A stretch of 64,000 bases of DNA from Ruminococcus sp. (GTDB lineage: Bacteria; Bacillota_A; Clostridia; Oscillospirales; Ruminococcaceae), in contig NZ_JAIKXF010000023.1 in assembly GCF_024684275.1 (NCBI RefSeq), positions 16,509 through 80,508 of the forward strand. Reading direction: 5' to 3'. The notes below the pieces were generated by a model that did not search any database, was not told the origin of the DNA, and saw only the letters and a program-made list of their open reading frames with translations. Positions 1 to 9,015 of the stretch are shown in pieces; position 1 is the stretch's first letter; every line of letters starts with the position of its first letter. A program made the translations under genes and the position numbers.

Positions 1-1032
1 CTCTATGCTGTATACGGCACACCTGAAATGGCTATAACTCCAAACTTCCCTCCTGAGGACGAAAAGAGAGTTTACGGCAGCGGTACAGGCGGAGAAGGCG
101 GCGGAAGCGGTTACTGGATCGAGGCTGTCGGCGTAGACAAGCCAAACCTCAACGGTGACGGTTCAGGAACTACACAGGTATCCTTCAAGGTCCTCTCAGG
201 TGAGAGCAATCCTTCAAAGAAGACTTCTGTTCGTTACTTCTTCAATGTAAGCGAAATGGCTAAGGGCATTGATGGTCTTGGCGAGGTCCGCGAGCTTTAC
301 GATCAGTCAAGCACAGAGGACGGAGCTATCGGAGCTGACGGTAAGCTCACAGGTCCTTTCAAATATGACAAGGTGGCTGACACATATTACGTAGAGATCA
401 CATGGGAAGACTATGTTATCGCAAACTCAGGAAAGAAGTACCAGTTCGATCTCGGTATGTACTACGGCGACGTATGGGATCCTAAGAACGACTGGAGCTA
501 CAAGGATCTTAAGATCGGCGACAGCACAGACTTCTTCGCAGTTGACGATCCGCCCGAGCAGCGTACAGATTATATCTGCGTATACGACGACGGCGTTCTC
601 GTAGGCGGTACTGAGCCTGACGGTTCAACTCCTGCACCTAAGGAGGATTCAAAGACCACAACTACAACAAAGCCTGTTACAACAACTACAAAGAAGATCT
701 CGACCGCGACAACAATGGTAGATCCTTCAAAGAGAACTACAACTACTACAGCAGGTCTGACCACAGTAACAAATACAGCAACAAACAGCAATGTTAATGT
801 AACAAAGGCTGGCGACGCAAACTGCGACGGCGAAGTAGATATGTCAGATGTTGTTCTCATTATGCAGTCACTTGCTAATCCGAACAAGTACGGTCTTGAG
901 GGTACCGAGAAGAAACACCTTACTGAGCAGGGCTCAGCAAATGCAGACGTTGATACAAAGGTAAAGGGCGTTACAGCAAATGATGCGCTTGTTATCCAGG
1001 AATTCCTTCTTGGAAAGGTAAAGACTCTGTAA
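1..1032 (+). CDS. C-terminal part of a secreted cellulosomal enzyme: CBM3-like module, Thr-rich linker, dockerin (5' end outside window)
   Basis: The frame is open from base 1 with no start, so only the last 343 residues are seen. Residues about 1-20 (LYAVYGTPEMAITPNFPP) resemble the linker between a GH9 catalytic domain and a family 3c carbohydrate-binding module. Residues about 38-200 form a CBM3-like beta-sandwich, with the family features VRYFFNV, ADTYYVEITWEDY and NDWSY. A Thr-rich linker follows (about 225-275). The last 70 residues are a type I dockerin: first calcium loop GDANCDGEVDMSD with helix VVLIMQSLANPNKYG, second repeat ADVDTKVKGVTANDALVIQ ending in EFLLGK. The product is expected to be exported and docked to a scaffoldin cohesin. 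The GH9 assignment is inference from the CBM3c-like context, because the catalytic domain is not in view. Confidence 0.8.
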   Translation, partial: LYAVYGTPEMAITPNFPPEDEKRVYGSGTGGEGGGSGYWIEAVGVDKPNLNGDGSGTTQVSFKVLSGESNPSKKTSVRYFFNVSEMAKGIDGLGEVRELYDQSSTEDGAIGADGKLTGPFKYDKVADTYYVEITWEDYVIANSGKKYQFDLGMYYGDVWDPKNDWSYKDLKIGDSTDFFAVDDPPEQRTDYICVYDDGVLVGGTEPDGSTPAPKEDSKTTTTTKPVTTTTKKISTATTMVDPSKRTTTTTAGLTTVTNTATNSNVNVTKAGDANCDGEVDMSDVVLIMQSLANPNKYGLEGTEKKHLTEQGSANADVDTKVKGVTANDALVIQEFLLGKVKTL

Positions 1033-1041
1033 AATATTATG

Positions 1042-1160
1042 AAAAGCTGCACTATTAAGCTGCTTCTCCTAACGGAAAATACGGTTACCGAGCTTAAATT
1101 ACAGTCTCGGTAACTGTATTTCCGGTAAAAGGGAGGCGGCTGAAAGCGCAGCTTTTTTAT
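1042..1160 (+). terminator. Compound inverted repeat / terminator after the dockerin gene
   Basis: A near-perfect stem pairs 1074-1092 with 1105-1123 (one bulge, one mismatch, loop about 12 nt). An outer helix pairs AAAAGCTGC (1042-1050) with GCAGCTTTT (1149-1157) and ends in a T-run. It looks like a nested intrinsic terminator that isolates the enzyme gene from the protease gene downstream. Confidence 0.7.
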
Positions 1161-1175
1161 GCCATTATTTACTTG

Positions 1176-1204
1176 TTGTTTTGATATTTTGTGTATGCTA
1201 TAAT
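1176..1204 (+). promoter_or_regulatory. Sigma-A type promoter of the FtsH-like gene
   Basis: TTGTTT (1176-1181), 17-bp spacer, TATAAT (1199-1204) preceded by TGC (extended -10). An AAGGAG ribosome binding site at 1220-1225 precedes the ATG at 1236. Confidence 0.7.
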
Positions 1205-1235
1205 TTCATTGTACCGATAAAGGAGTTGAGCATAC

Positions 1236-2678
1236 ATGAAAAACAAAAAATTCGGCTTGTTCAAAGGCTTCGGCAGGGCAATGTCCTTCGGGAAAAGCAG
1301 TGCAAAGGTCTATGTCAAGGCGCGGACGGGCAAGAGCTTTGCGGACGTTGCAGGTCAGGACGAGGCAAAGGAGGCTCTTGCTGAGATAGTTGACTTTCTG
1401 CACTCGCCCGAAAAATACGCGGATATAGGCGCAAAGCTGCCAAAGGGTGCACTTCTTGTAGGACCTCCGGGGACTGGCAAGACGCTTCTTGCGCAGGCAG
1501 TGGCTGGGGAGGCGAATGTGCCGTTTTTCTCAATATCCGGCTCGGAATTCGTAGAGATGTTTGTGGGAGTAGGTGCAGCTAAGGTCAGGGACCTGTTCGG
1601 ACAGGCTGCGGAAAAAGCTCCATGTATAGTCTTTATCGACGAGATAGATACAATTGGCAAGAAGCGTGACGGGCAGACAGGCGGAAGTGACGAGCGTGAG
1701 CAGACGCTTAACCAGCTTCTTACGGAAATGGACGGCTTTGACGGCAATAAGGGAGTAGTGATACTGGCTGCAACAAACCGACCTGATTTTCTTGATCCTG
1801 CACTTCTGCGTCCTGGGCGTTTTGACAGGCGCATACCTGTGGAGCTTCCAGACCTTGCGGGGCGTGAGGCTATCCTCCGTGTTCATGGCGCGAGGGTAAA
1901 GCTAAGCAGCGGCATTGACTTCAGCGCCATTGCCAGAGCTACAGCAGGAGCTTCGGGAGCTGAGCTTGCCAACATAGTAAATGAAGCGGCGCTGAGAGCT
2001 GTGCGTTCAGGACGGGGCTGCGTCGGGCAGAGCGACCTTGAGGAAAGCGTTGAAGTCGTAATTGCAGGCTATCAGCGCAAAAATGCTGTTATATCGCAAA
2101 AGGAAAAGGAGATCATCGCCTATCACGAGATAGGTCACGCTCTTGTGGCGGCAATGCAGAAGGATTCCGCGTCTGTACATAAGATAACCATAATACCGCG
2201 TACATCGGGAGCTCTTGGCTATACCATGCAGGTGGACGAAAATGAACGCTTTTTGATGTCTAAGGAGGATATTATTGCGAAAATATCTGTGCTTACAGGC
2301 GGAAGATCTGCGGAGGAGCTGATCTTCAATACCTGTACCACAGGAGCGGCAAATGACATCGAAAAGGCGACGAAGCTGGCACGTGCGATGGTGACGCGGT
2401 TCGGAATGAGCGGAAAATTTGATATGACAGCGCTTGAAACAGTAAATGATCGGTATCTTGGCGGAGATACATCACTTGTATGCTCTGCGGAAACAGCTGC
2501 AAAGGTCGACGAAGAGGTGAATAATATCATCAGAACTGCCCATGAAAAAGCATTGCAAATTCTGTCCGACAACAGGGAACAGCTCCATGAGCTGGCACAG
2601 TATCTTCTTGACCGCGAGACTATAACAGGCGATGAATTCAGGGCGATACTTGACAAAAAAGCTGCTGTTGCTGTATAA
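1236..2678 (+). CDS. FtsH-like ATP-dependent zinc metalloprotease lacking the N-terminal membrane domain
   Basis: This is an AAA+ unfoldase fused to an M41 zinc peptidase. Walker A GPPGTGKT is at residues 76-83, Walker B VFIDEID near 135, and the second region of homology and arginine-finger segment [19 protein letters not shown] follow. The zinc site is HEIGH (297-301), with the third ligand Asp374 in NDIEKAT. The family is normally 600-700 residues with two N-terminal transmembrane helices around a periplasmic domain. This protein is 480 residues, and its first 30 are basic and not hydrophobic, so it should be cytosolic or only peripherally bound. The start is fixed by AAGGAG 10 bases upstream and a promoter close before it, so the missing anchor is not a start-site error. 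It probably degrades cytosolic substrates; a second full-length ftsH may exist elsewhere (inference). Confidence 0.9.
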   Translation: MKNKKFGLFKGFGRAMSFGKSSAKVYVKARTGKSFADVAGQDEAKEALAEIVDFLHSPEKYADIGAKLPKGALLVGPPGTGKTLLAQAVAGEANVPFFSISGSEFVEMFVGVGAAKVRDLFGQAAEKAPCIVFIDEIDTIGKKRDGQTGGSDEREQTLNQLLTEMDGFDGNKGVVILAATNRPDFLDPALLRPGRFDRRIPVELPDLAGREAILRVHGARVKLSSGIDFSAIARATAGASGAELANIVNEAALRAVRSGRGCVGQSDLEESVEVVIAGYQRKNAVISQKEKEIIAYHEIGHALVAAMQKDSASVHKITIIPRTSGALGYTMQVDENERFLMSKEDIIAKISVLTGGRSAEELIFNTCTTGAANDIEKATKLARAMVTRFGMSGKFDMTALETVNDRYLGGDTSLVCSAETAAKVDEEVNNIIRTAHEKALQILSDNREQLHELAQYLLDRETITGDEFRAILDKKAAVAV

Positions 2679-2720
2679 TCAAGACAATATCTGCCAATGA
2701 TAGCTGCTGAGGTGATGTTT

Positions 2721-3380
2721 ATGAGAAAATCAATGGGAGCTGTCATGGCGGCAGGCCTTATCCTTGCTGTACTTATTTCTAATATAGGAGGCTTTATCAG
2801 CGACGGGAGGAAACTCGATGAGCTTAGGAGCAGTGTTTTGCGGCTGCATATTATCGCCAATTCCGACAGTGAACGCGATCAGCAGCTAAAGCTCATGGTG
2901 CGTGACAGGCTGCTCGGCAGCGGTATTTTCAAGTCGGCGGAGAGCCTTTCAGAGGCTGAGGATATAGCGGAAGAAAACCTTGCCGTGATAAAGGATATTG
3001 CTGAGGGAGTTCTCCGCGAAAACGGCTGCACTGACAGGACTGCTGCCGAGATAACGGACGTGTATTTCGGCGACAGGACATATGGCGATATAACTATGCC
3101 TGCCGGGAAATACCGTGCTCTGCGGATCAGTATAGGAAAAGCCGAGGGGCATAACTGGTGGTGCGTGATGTATCCGCCGCTGTGCCTGCCTGCTGCCTGT
3201 GAAGCAGAGGAAGATGTGGCAGAGGATAAGTCTGCTGCTGAGAAGAACTTTGACGAAAAGGAACTGGATATGCTCAGAAAGCCAAGAAAATATAAGGTGA
3301 GATTTGCGATTTGGGACAAAATAAAAAGCGTGATCGATGATGATGATGTGCAAAATGACAAAAATAACGAGACTGCTTGA
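2721..3380 (+). CDS. spoIIR: Stage II sporulation protein R (SpoIIR)
   Basis: SpoIIR is the secreted signal from the forespore that triggers SpoIIGA to process pro-sigma-E in endospore formers. Family hallmarks are visible: an N-terminal signal/anchor (GAVMAAGLILAVLISNIGGF), the block LRLHIIANSDSERDQQLKL, and the aromatic block GHNWWCVMYPPLC. The start is placed at the ATG at 2721 because GAGGTG (2709-2714) lies 6 bases before it. An earlier in-frame ATG at 2697 has no such site. Length (219 residues) is normal for the family. The C-terminal 60 residues are charged and poorly conserved. No other sporulation gene lies in the window, and cellulolytic ruminococci are regarded as non-sporing, so the gene may be a relic or reused. 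Confidence 0.85.
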   Translation: MRKSMGAVMAAGLILAVLISNIGGFISDGRKLDELRSSVLRLHIIANSDSERDQQLKLMVRDRLLGSGIFKSAESLSEAEDIAEENLAVIKDIAEGVLRENGCTDRTAAEITDVYFGDRTYGDITMPAGKYRALRISIGKAEGHNWWCVMYPPLCLPAACEAEEDVAEDKSAAEKNFDEKELDMLRKPRKYKVRFAIWDKIKSVIDDDDVQNDKNNETA

Positions 3381-3405
3381 CAATTACAGGAAAAGGGTAT
3401 ATAAT
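3377..3405 (+). promoter_or_regulatory. Consensus sigma-A promoter of the infC operon
   Basis: TTGACA (3377-3382), 17-bp spacer, TATAAT (3400-3405). The -35 box overlaps the last codons of spoIIR. Transcription should start near 3412, giving a leader of about 175 bases before infC. Confidence 0.85.
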
Positions 3406-3411
3406 ATTTGA

Positions 3412-3587
3412 GTAAACAAAGCAGAACTATGCGTTCTCACCGTCGGGCTATGCTGAAACGGTCAATATGTATCGGTTTATCGTGCTGTTCTTGCGGCAGC
3501 TTTGATATATCAGTGAGTATTGGTGAGTGCGGATAATTTCTGCACTCATTTTTGTTTTTAAATTATATTGCTTGGAGGTGCTTGACT
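3412..3587 (+). promoter_or_regulatory. Structured leader of infC-rpmI-rplT with internal terminator (ribosomal-protein autoregulation type)
   Basis: A leader of about 175 nt separates the promoter from infC. It ends in a terminator-like hairpin, TGAGTGC (3524-3530) with GCACTCA (3542-3548), followed by a T-rich run (3549-3559), placed before the ribosome binding site GGAGGTG at 3574-3580. In Firmicutes the same operon carries an L20-binding leader that controls premature termination. This leader is in the same place and has the same logic, but I did not confirm a match to the known covariance model. Confidence 0.65.
3524..3559 (+). terminator. Leader terminator (attenuator) before infC
   Basis: Stem 3524-3530/3542-3548, then ATTTTTGTTTTT. 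It lies inside the 5' UTR of a translated operon, so it is likely a regulated attenuator and not an end-of-gene terminator. Confidence 0.65.
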
Positions 3588-4106
3588 ATTAGCAAACAGG
3601 AACTGCAGATCAACGAAGAGATAAGAGACAAGGAAGTTCTCGTAATCGACGCTGACGGAAAAAAGCTCGGCGTATTGTCCGCCAAAGAGGCTCAGCAGAT
3701 TGCATTCGATCAGGATCTGGATCTCGTAAAGATCGCTCCGCAGGCAACACCACCCGTATGTAGGATCATGGACTACGGAAAGTATTGCTTCGAGCAGGCT
3801 AAGCGTGAGAAGGAAGCAAGAAAGAATCAGAAGGTCGTTTCTATCAAGGAGATAAGAATGTTCTCCACTATCGACACACACGATTTTGAGACGAAGGTGA
3901 ATCAGGCTGTCAAATTTTTAGAGGGCGGCGACAAGCTCAAGGTATCCGTAAGATTCCGTAAAAGAGCTATTGCACATCCCGAACTTGGCAACGAACTTCT
4001 TGATCGCTTCAAGGAGGCAGTTTCTGCGGCAGGCACTGTGGATAAGCCGGCTAAAATGGAGGGACGCAGCATAGTTATGTTCGTTTCGCCGAAGGCCGCT
4101 AAGTAA
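3588..4106 (+). CDS. infC: Translation initiation factor IF-3, probable ATT start codon
   Basis: IF-3 binds the 30S subunit, prevents premature 50S joining and proofreads the start codon. The N-domain ([20 protein letters not shown]) and C-domain ([29 protein letters not shown]) are intact; length 172 residues is usual. The start is chosen at ATT 3588, giving [13 protein letters not shown], which matches the Bacillus IF-3 N-terminus, also read from ATT. The ribosome binding site GGAGGT (3574-3579) is 8 bases before it. A TTG at 3582 is too close to that site, and the ATG at 3552 would start inside the attenuator T-run. AUU starts let IF-3 repress its own synthesis. It is followed by rpmI 13 bases downstream. 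Confidence 0.95.
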   Translation: MSKQELQINEEIRDKEVLVIDADGKKLGVLSAKEAQQIAFDQDLDLVKIAPQATPPVCRIMDYGKYCFEQAKREKEARKNQKVVSIKEIRMFSTIDTHDFETKVNQAVKFLEGGDKLKVSVRFRKRAIAHPELGNELLDRFKEAVSAAGTVDKPAKMEGRSIVMFVSPKAAK

Positions 4107-4119
4107 GGAGGATAATATA

Positions 4120-4323
4120 ATGGCAAAGGTAAAGGTTAAAACTCATTCGGGCGCTAAGAAGCGTTTTAAGATTACAGGAAGCGGTAAGGTAAAGTACCAG
4201 CACACCAACAAGAGACACAGACTTACTCAGAAGGATACAAAGCGCAAGAGAATCGCTCGTAACGCAGGTGTTGCTGACTGCACAAATGCACCTACAATCA
4301 AGAAGCTCGTTCCTTATATGTAA
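4120..4323 (+). CDS. rpmI: 50S ribosomal protein L35
   Basis: A 67-residue, strongly basic protein of the large ribosomal subunit, with the family start [20 protein letters not shown] and the block [15 protein letters not shown] sits directly before the ATG. It is the second gene of the conserved infC-rpmI-rplT operon. Confidence 0.97.
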   Translation: MAKVKVKTHSGAKKRFKITGSGKVKYQHTNKRHRLTQKDTKRKRIARNAGVADCTNAPTIKKLVPYM

Positions 4324-4390
4324 TCTGTGCGGTGTTTCCGCAAAGTTTTGAGCTAATTCCCGTAATTTTAATATTTGGAGGTAAAAGACT

Positions 4391-4744
4391 ATGGCACGTA
4401 TTAAAGGTGCAATGATGACTCGTAAGAGAAGAAACAAGACTTTAAAGCTTGCTAAGGGCTACTGGGGCGCAAAGAGCAAGCACTTCAAGATGGCTAAGCA
4501 GGCCGTAATGAAGTCAGGCAACTATGCATACATCGGAAGAAAGCAGAAGAAGAGACAGTTCAGACAGCTCTGGATCACAAGAATCTCAGCTGCTGCTAAG
4601 CTCAACGGCATGAACTACTCAACATTCATGAACGGCTGCAAGAAGGCTGGTATCTCTCTCAACAGAAAGATGCTCTCAGAGATCGCTATCAGCGATGCAG
4701 CAGGTTTCACAGCAATTGCTGACAAGGCAAAGGCTGCTCTTTAA
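4391..4744 (+). CDS. rplT: 50S ribosomal protein L20
   Basis: A 117-residue basic protein that acts early in 50S assembly by binding 23S rRNA, and in Firmicutes also binds the infC leader to repress the operon. Hallmarks: [24 protein letters not shown] is the typical N-terminal extension (first 20: [20 protein letters not shown]), then [16 protein letters not shown] and [19 protein letters not shown] precedes the ATG, and a terminator follows at 4756. Confidence 0.97.
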   Translation: MARIKGAMMTRKRRNKTLKLAKGYWGAKSKHFKMAKQAVMKSGNYAYIGRKQKKRQFRQLWITRISAAAKLNGMNYSTFMNGCKKAGISLNRKMLSEIAISDAAGFTAIADKAKAAL

Positions 4745-4755
4745 TCAAGAAAATA

Positions 4756-4795
4756 AACACGCTTCTTAATTAAATTAAGAGCGTGTTTTTGTTAA
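4756..4795 (+). terminator. Terminator of the infC-rpmI-rplT operon
   Basis: The AACACGC...GCGTGTT stem, extended by TTAATT/AATTAA with one bulged base, is followed by TTTTTGTT. Confidence 0.85.
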
Positions 4796-4871
4796 TCAAT
4801 GATCCGTTATGTATACAGTCGGGAGCGTTTCCGACTGTGTATGTACGGTGACTACAGGCGGTGTTGTGCTA

Positions 4872-5660
4872 TTGGAAAACATCATCACTTCAAAAGATAA
4901 TCCTACTGTCAAGCTGTATCAGAAGCTTTCTTCATCAAAAAAAGAAAGGCTTCAGTACGGCTTATTCGTGTTGGAGGGGCTGAGAATAGTCACAGACGCT
5001 CTCCGCGAGGAAAGCGGCATAACTCAGCTTATACTTACACAAAAAGCGCAGGAGCGCTTCGGCGAGGAGCTTTTGCAGGCTGATTTGAGAAACACAAGGA
5101 CAATTGTCATTTCAAATGAGCTTGGTAACAAAATCGCTTCTACAGACACTACTCAGGGTGTATTCGCTGTGTGCAGGATACCTGCGGCGAGAAGTATCAG
5201 CAGTATAATGAAAAGCGGCGGAAAATATCTGGTGCTTTTCGGACTACAGGACCCCGGGAATGTGGGAATGATGATAAGAACAGCTGACGCTCTCGGTATA
5301 GACGGTGTTATCCTTTCGGGCAGCTGTGATCTTTACAGCCCTAAAGTAATACGCTCAACTATGGGCTCGGTGTTCAGAATGAAGATAGCCATTGAAAATG
5401 ACGCAGATGCACTCTTTGAGGAGCTGAGCAAAGCAGGAACTGTCACATCTGCTGCGGTAATTGACAAGGACGCTCAGCCTGTTACTGAGTGCAGCTTTGA
5501 GGGAACTCAGGCTGTGTTCATCGGAAACGAGGGCAACGGACTTCCCGGCGTTATCGCTCAGCGCTGTACACGACGGGTAATAATACCTATGCATGGTAAT
5601 ATTAATTCCCTTAACGCTGCTATGGCTGCAGGTATTCTCATGTGGGAGCTCAGCAAGTAA
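4872..5660 (+). CDS. TrmH/SpoU-family RNA 2'-O-methyltransferase
   Basis: A SPOUT methyltransferase that methylates ribose 2'-OH in rRNA or tRNA using SAM. An N-terminal substrate-binding domain (residues about 1-95, SKDNPTVKLYQKLSSSKKER) is followed by the knotted catalytic domain with motif 1 NVGMMIRTADALGIDGVILS, motif 2 FIGNEGNGLP and motif 3 IPMHGNINSLNAAMAAGIL, all complete. The start is TTG 4872, giving MENIITSKDNP, which fits the family. The upstream in-frame ATG at 4809 would add 21 unconserved residues over a small inverted repeat (CAGTCGG/CCGACTG, 4816-4837). The position after rplT is the usual Firmicutes one (YsgA-like). The exact target nucleotide is unknown. Confidence 0.88.
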   Translation: MENIITSKDNPTVKLYQKLSSSKKERLQYGLFVLEGLRIVTDALREESGITQLILTQKAQERFGEELLQADLRNTRTIVISNELGNKIASTDTTQGVFAVCRIPAARSISSIMKSGGKYLVLFGLQDPGNVGMMIRTADALGIDGVILSGSCDLYSPKVIRSTMGSVFRMKIAIENDADALFEELSKAGTVTSAAVIDKDAQPVTECSFEGTQAVFIGNEGNGLPGVIAQRCTRRVIIPMHGNINSLNAAMAAGILMWELSK

Positions 5661-5697
5661 ATCCTGTTTGACTATTTAATATAAAGGGGGCTTAGCT

Positions 5698-6921
5698 ATG
5701 GAGGAAACTAAATACTGGGTGTGGCTGAATATGGTATTCGGCACGGGAAATCATCGTATCTGGGAGATAATGAGCTTTTTCCGAACGGCTGAAAAGGCTT
5801 ATCTGTCACTGAGTACGGACAGCTCTGTAGTGAGCCTCAATGAAAATGAGAATAAAAATGTTCACTCTGTACAGCTGAGCCGCGCGGAGAGCTTTATCAC
5901 AAACTGTACGAAGCGCGGTATAGGGGTGATATCCATAACGAGCCCTGAATATCCCGAGCAGCTCAGGCATATATATAATCCGCCGTCGGTGCTGTATTAC
6001 AAGGGCAATATCGGCTGCCTGCAAAACGAGATGACAGTTACAGCCGTAGGTACCCGAAAGGCTTCTTCATACAGCCTCAAAGCTGCAAAGGAGATATGCT
6101 CTGAGCTTTCTGCCCGCGGAGCTGTTATAATAAGCGGCTTTGCGGTAGGCATAGACCTTGCTTGCAGTATGGCTGCTGTTGATATGGGACGTCCTACAGT
6201 ATGTGTGATGGGCTGCGGAGTCGATGTTGATTATCCGAGACAGAATTTCTCCTACAGGGACGCTATACTCTCGGCAGGGGGAGTTTTTCTGTCAGAATTT
6301 CCGCCTGCAACTCAGCCGAATTCGCCTAACTTCCCAAAGCGCAACCGCATACTGGCTGCACTTGGAAAGGCTGCCATAGTCTTTCAGGCGGGAGCTAAGA
6401 GCGGTTCGCTCATAACTGCTAATCTTGCCGCAGGACAAGGCAGAGATGTACTGTGTCTGCCTCCTGCCGATATTTTCAGCGGTGATTACGCAGGCAATAT
6501 AAAGCTGCTCCGCGACGGTGCTCTGCCAATGTATGATGCTTCCGATGTAATAGACAGCATTACGGGCAAAAGGTCTGTTTCACCGTCTGCACCTGTTTTA
6601 AGCAGGGAATCGGAGAAAGATCTGTTGCGCACAAACATCAGCGAAGCTGAGATAGCTTCGGTTATGGAACATATTAATAATAATATAACGGACGATGTCC
6701 GTGAAAATACCGTCTCAGACGATGATCTTGACCTGCCTAACGACCTTACCGAGCAGCAGAGAAGGATCTCGGAAGAACTTATGAACGGCGCAATGCACGC
6801 TGATGAGCTGGCTTCGCGCCTTGAAATAGACTCCTCGGAGCTTATGACGGAGCTTACAGAGCTTGAGATATTCGGTATCGTCCGCTCGCTCCCTGGAAAA
6901 ATGTATGAACTTATCAGATAA
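5698..6921 (+). CDS. dprA: DNA-processing protein DprA (Smf)
   Basis: DprA loads RecA on incoming single-stranded DNA during natural transformation. The Rossmann-like core is at residues about 75-280, with TAVGTRKASSYS, GFAVGIDLACS, CVMGCGVDVDYPRQN, SEFPP and FPKRNRI, followed by GAKSGSLITA. An acidic linker (about 300-345) leads to a C-terminal winged-helix domain (LTEQQRRISEEL to PGKMYELI). AAAGGGGG precedes the ATG. No other competence gene is in the window. It sits directly before topA, as in many Firmicutes. Confidence 0.95.
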   Translation: MEETKYWVWLNMVFGTGNHRIWEIMSFFRTAEKAYLSLSTDSSVVSLNENENKNVHSVQLSRAESFITNCTKRGIGVISITSPEYPEQLRHIYNPPSVLYYKGNIGCLQNEMTVTAVGTRKASSYSLKAAKEICSELSARGAVIISGFAVGIDLACSMAAVDMGRPTVCVMGCGVDVDYPRQNFSYRDAILSAGGVFLSEFPPATQPNSPNFPKRNRILAALGKAAIVFQAGAKSGSLITANLAAGQGRDVLCLPPADIFSGDYAGNIKLLRDGALPMYDASDVIDSITGKRSVSPSAPVLSRESEKDLLRTNISEAEIASVMEHINNNITDDVRENTVSDDDLDLPNDLTEQQRRISEELMNGAMHADELASRLEIDSSELMTELTELEIFGIVRSLPGKMYELIR

Positions 6922-6933
6922 GGGGAACTTTAA

Positions 6934-9015
6934 ATGTCAGATTTAGTCATAGTAGAGTCGCCTGCAAAGGCAAAAACTATTCAGAAATACCTCGGACAGG
7001 GCTATGAGGTCATAGCCTCAATGGGACACGTCCGCGACCTTCCAAAATCCAAAATGGGCGTGGACAAGGATAACGATTTCAAGCCCCAGTACACCGATAT
7101 GAAGGGCAAGGAGGACGTTATCAGAGAGCTGAAAAAACGCGCCAAGAAGTGCGATAAGATATATCTCGCAACCGACCCGGACCGCGAGGGAGAAGCTATA
7201 TCATGGCATATAGCCCAGATGCTTAAACTTGATATGAACGACGACAACCGCGTGGCTTTCAACGAGATAACCAAGACAGGCGTAAAAAACGGTATGAGCC
7301 ACCCTCACAAGATAGATGTTGACCTTGTGAATGCTCAGCAGGCAAGACGTATCCTTGACCGTCTTGTGGGCTATGAGCTCAGCCCCTTCCTCTGGAAAAA
7401 GGTCAAGAGGGGACTCTCAGCAGGCCGTGTTCAGTCAGTTGCGGTACGCCTTGTAGTTGACCGCGAGAACGAGATAAGAGCATTCGTGCCAAAGGAATAC
7501 TGGTCTATCGACGCTAAATTCACAGCTCCGTCATCGAGAAAGGTCTTTGATGCAGCTTTGGTTGCTGTTGACGGTGAAAAGCTGGAGATACCAAATCAGG
7601 CAGAGGCAGACGGACTTCTGAAAAGACTGGAGAACGCCGAGTATACAGTTACATCTGTAAAGAAGCGTGTTACTAAAAAACAGCCCGCACCTCCGTTCAT
7701 CACATCGACCTTGCAGCAGGAAGCATCACGTAAGCTCAGCTTTAGTGCAAAGCGCACCATGAAGGCTGCGCAGGAGCTTTACGAGGGTGTTGATGTACAG
7801 GGCGTAGGTGCAGTAGGTCTTATCACCTACATGAGAACCGACAGCCTGCGTATATCCGACGAGGCTAAAAAAGCTGCCGCTGATTATATCGGAACTGTTT
7901 ACGGCAAGGACTATCTTCCGCCCGAGCCAAGAAACTTCAAAACCAAGAGCAACGCTCAGGATGCCCATGAAGCAATACGTCCTTCAACTCCTGAGCTTAC
8001 TCCCGAGAGAGTCAAGTCCAGCCTCAGCTCTGACCAGTATAAGCTGTATAAGCTTATATGGGAGCGCTTTATCGCAAGCCAGATGGCAAATGCTCTCCTC
8101 GATACAGTATCAGCAGACATCGAAGCAAACGGCTGTACATTCAGAGCTTCAGGCTATTCTGTAAAGTTCGACGGCTTTATGGCGCTGTATGTTGAGTCTA
8201 CCGATTCCGAGGACGGCAGCAAGAAAATGCTGCCCGAGCTTAAAGCCGAGGATAAGCTGAAGCTCAAATCTATTGCTGGCAACCAGCACTTTACACAGCC
8301 GCCGCCGCGATACACAGAGGCTTCACTTATCAAGGCTCTTGAAGAAAACGGTATCGGCAGACCAAGTACTTATGCTCCTACTATAACAACTATCACCTCA
8401 CGCCGTTACGTTGAGCATGAGGGCAAGGCTCTCAAGCCAACAAATCTCGGCGAGGTCATCACCGAGCTTATGAAGGATCACTTCAAGAAGATAGTTGATG
8501 CCAAGTTCACAGCTGAAATGGAGAACAACCTCGATGAAGTAGAGCACGGCGAAAAGGATTGGGTAAGCACTCTCCGCGAGTTCTATGACGACTTCTCAGA
8601 GACACTGAAAAAGGCTGAGGAGGCTATGGACGGCAAGCGCGTAAAGGTCCCCGACGAGGAGACCGATGTGGTATGCGAGCTATGCGGCAGAAATATGGTC
8701 ATCAAGTACAGCAAGTACGGCAAATTCCTTGCCTGCCCGGGATTCCCCGACTGTAAGAACACCAAGAAGATAGTTACTGAGACTGAGGGCTGCTGCCCGA
8801 GATGCGGTAAGAAAATGCTGCTGAAAAAGTCTAAGAAGGGCAGAAGCTTCTACGGCTGTGAGAGTTTCCCCGAGTGCAGCTTCATGACGTGGAACGTCCC
8901 CACAAAGGAGCTTTGCCCACAGTGCGGCAAGAGCCTTTTCATGAAGGGCGGAAAATCAGGCAAGCTCGTTTGTGAAAACGAGGGCTGCGGCTATGAAAGA
9001 GAGCTGAAAAAATGA
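6934..9015 (+). CDS. topA: DNA topoisomerase I
   Basis: A type IA topoisomerase that relaxes negative supercoils. The Toprim domain is N-terminal (LVIVESPAKAKTIQKYLG; DPDREGEAISWH). The nucleophile is Tyr299 in GLITYMRTDS. The domain IV/III segments ARRILDRLVGYELSPFLW and GIGRPSTYAPTI are present. The C-terminus holds three zinc-ribbon type modules: CELCGRNM...CPGFPDC, CPRCGKKM...CESFPEC and CPQCGKSL...CENEGC. At 693 residues it is full length. Its stop overlaps the trmFO start (ATGA), so the two are translationally coupled. Confidence 0.97.
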   Translation: MSDLVIVESPAKAKTIQKYLGQGYEVIASMGHVRDLPKSKMGVDKDNDFKPQYTDMKGKEDVIRELKKRAKKCDKIYLATDPDREGEAISWHIAQMLKLDMNDDNRVAFNEITKTGVKNGMSHPHKIDVDLVNAQQARRILDRLVGYELSPFLWKKVKRGLSAGRVQSVAVRLVVDRENEIRAFVPKEYWSIDAKFTAPSSRKVFDAALVAVDGEKLEIPNQAEADGLLKRLENAEYTVTSVKKRVTKKQPAPPFITSTLQQEASRKLSFSAKRTMKAAQELYEGVDVQGVGAVGLITYMRTDSLRISDEAKKAAADYIGTVYGKDYLPPEPRNFKTKSNAQDAHEAIRPSTPELTPERVKSSLSSDQYKLYKLIWERFIASQMANALLDTVSADIEANGCTFRASGYSVKFDGFMALYVESTDSEDGSKKMLPELKAEDKLKLKSIAGNQHFTQPPPRYTEASLIKALEENGIGRPSTYAPTITTITSRRYVEHEGKALKPTNLGEVITELMKDHFKKIVDAKFTAEMENNLDEVEHGEKDWVSTLREFYDDFSETLKKAEEAMDGKRVKVPDEETDVVCELCGRNMVIKYSKYGKFLACPGFPDCKNTKKIVTETEGCCPRCGKKMLLKKSKKGRSFYGCESFPECSFMTWNVPTKELCPQCGKSLFMKGGKSGKLVCENEGCGYERELKK

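Noticed and set aside
570..1052. Val-rich minus-strand frame opposite the dockerin gene
   Set aside because: It is the reverse reading of ACA/ACT Thr codons in the linker and has no family features.
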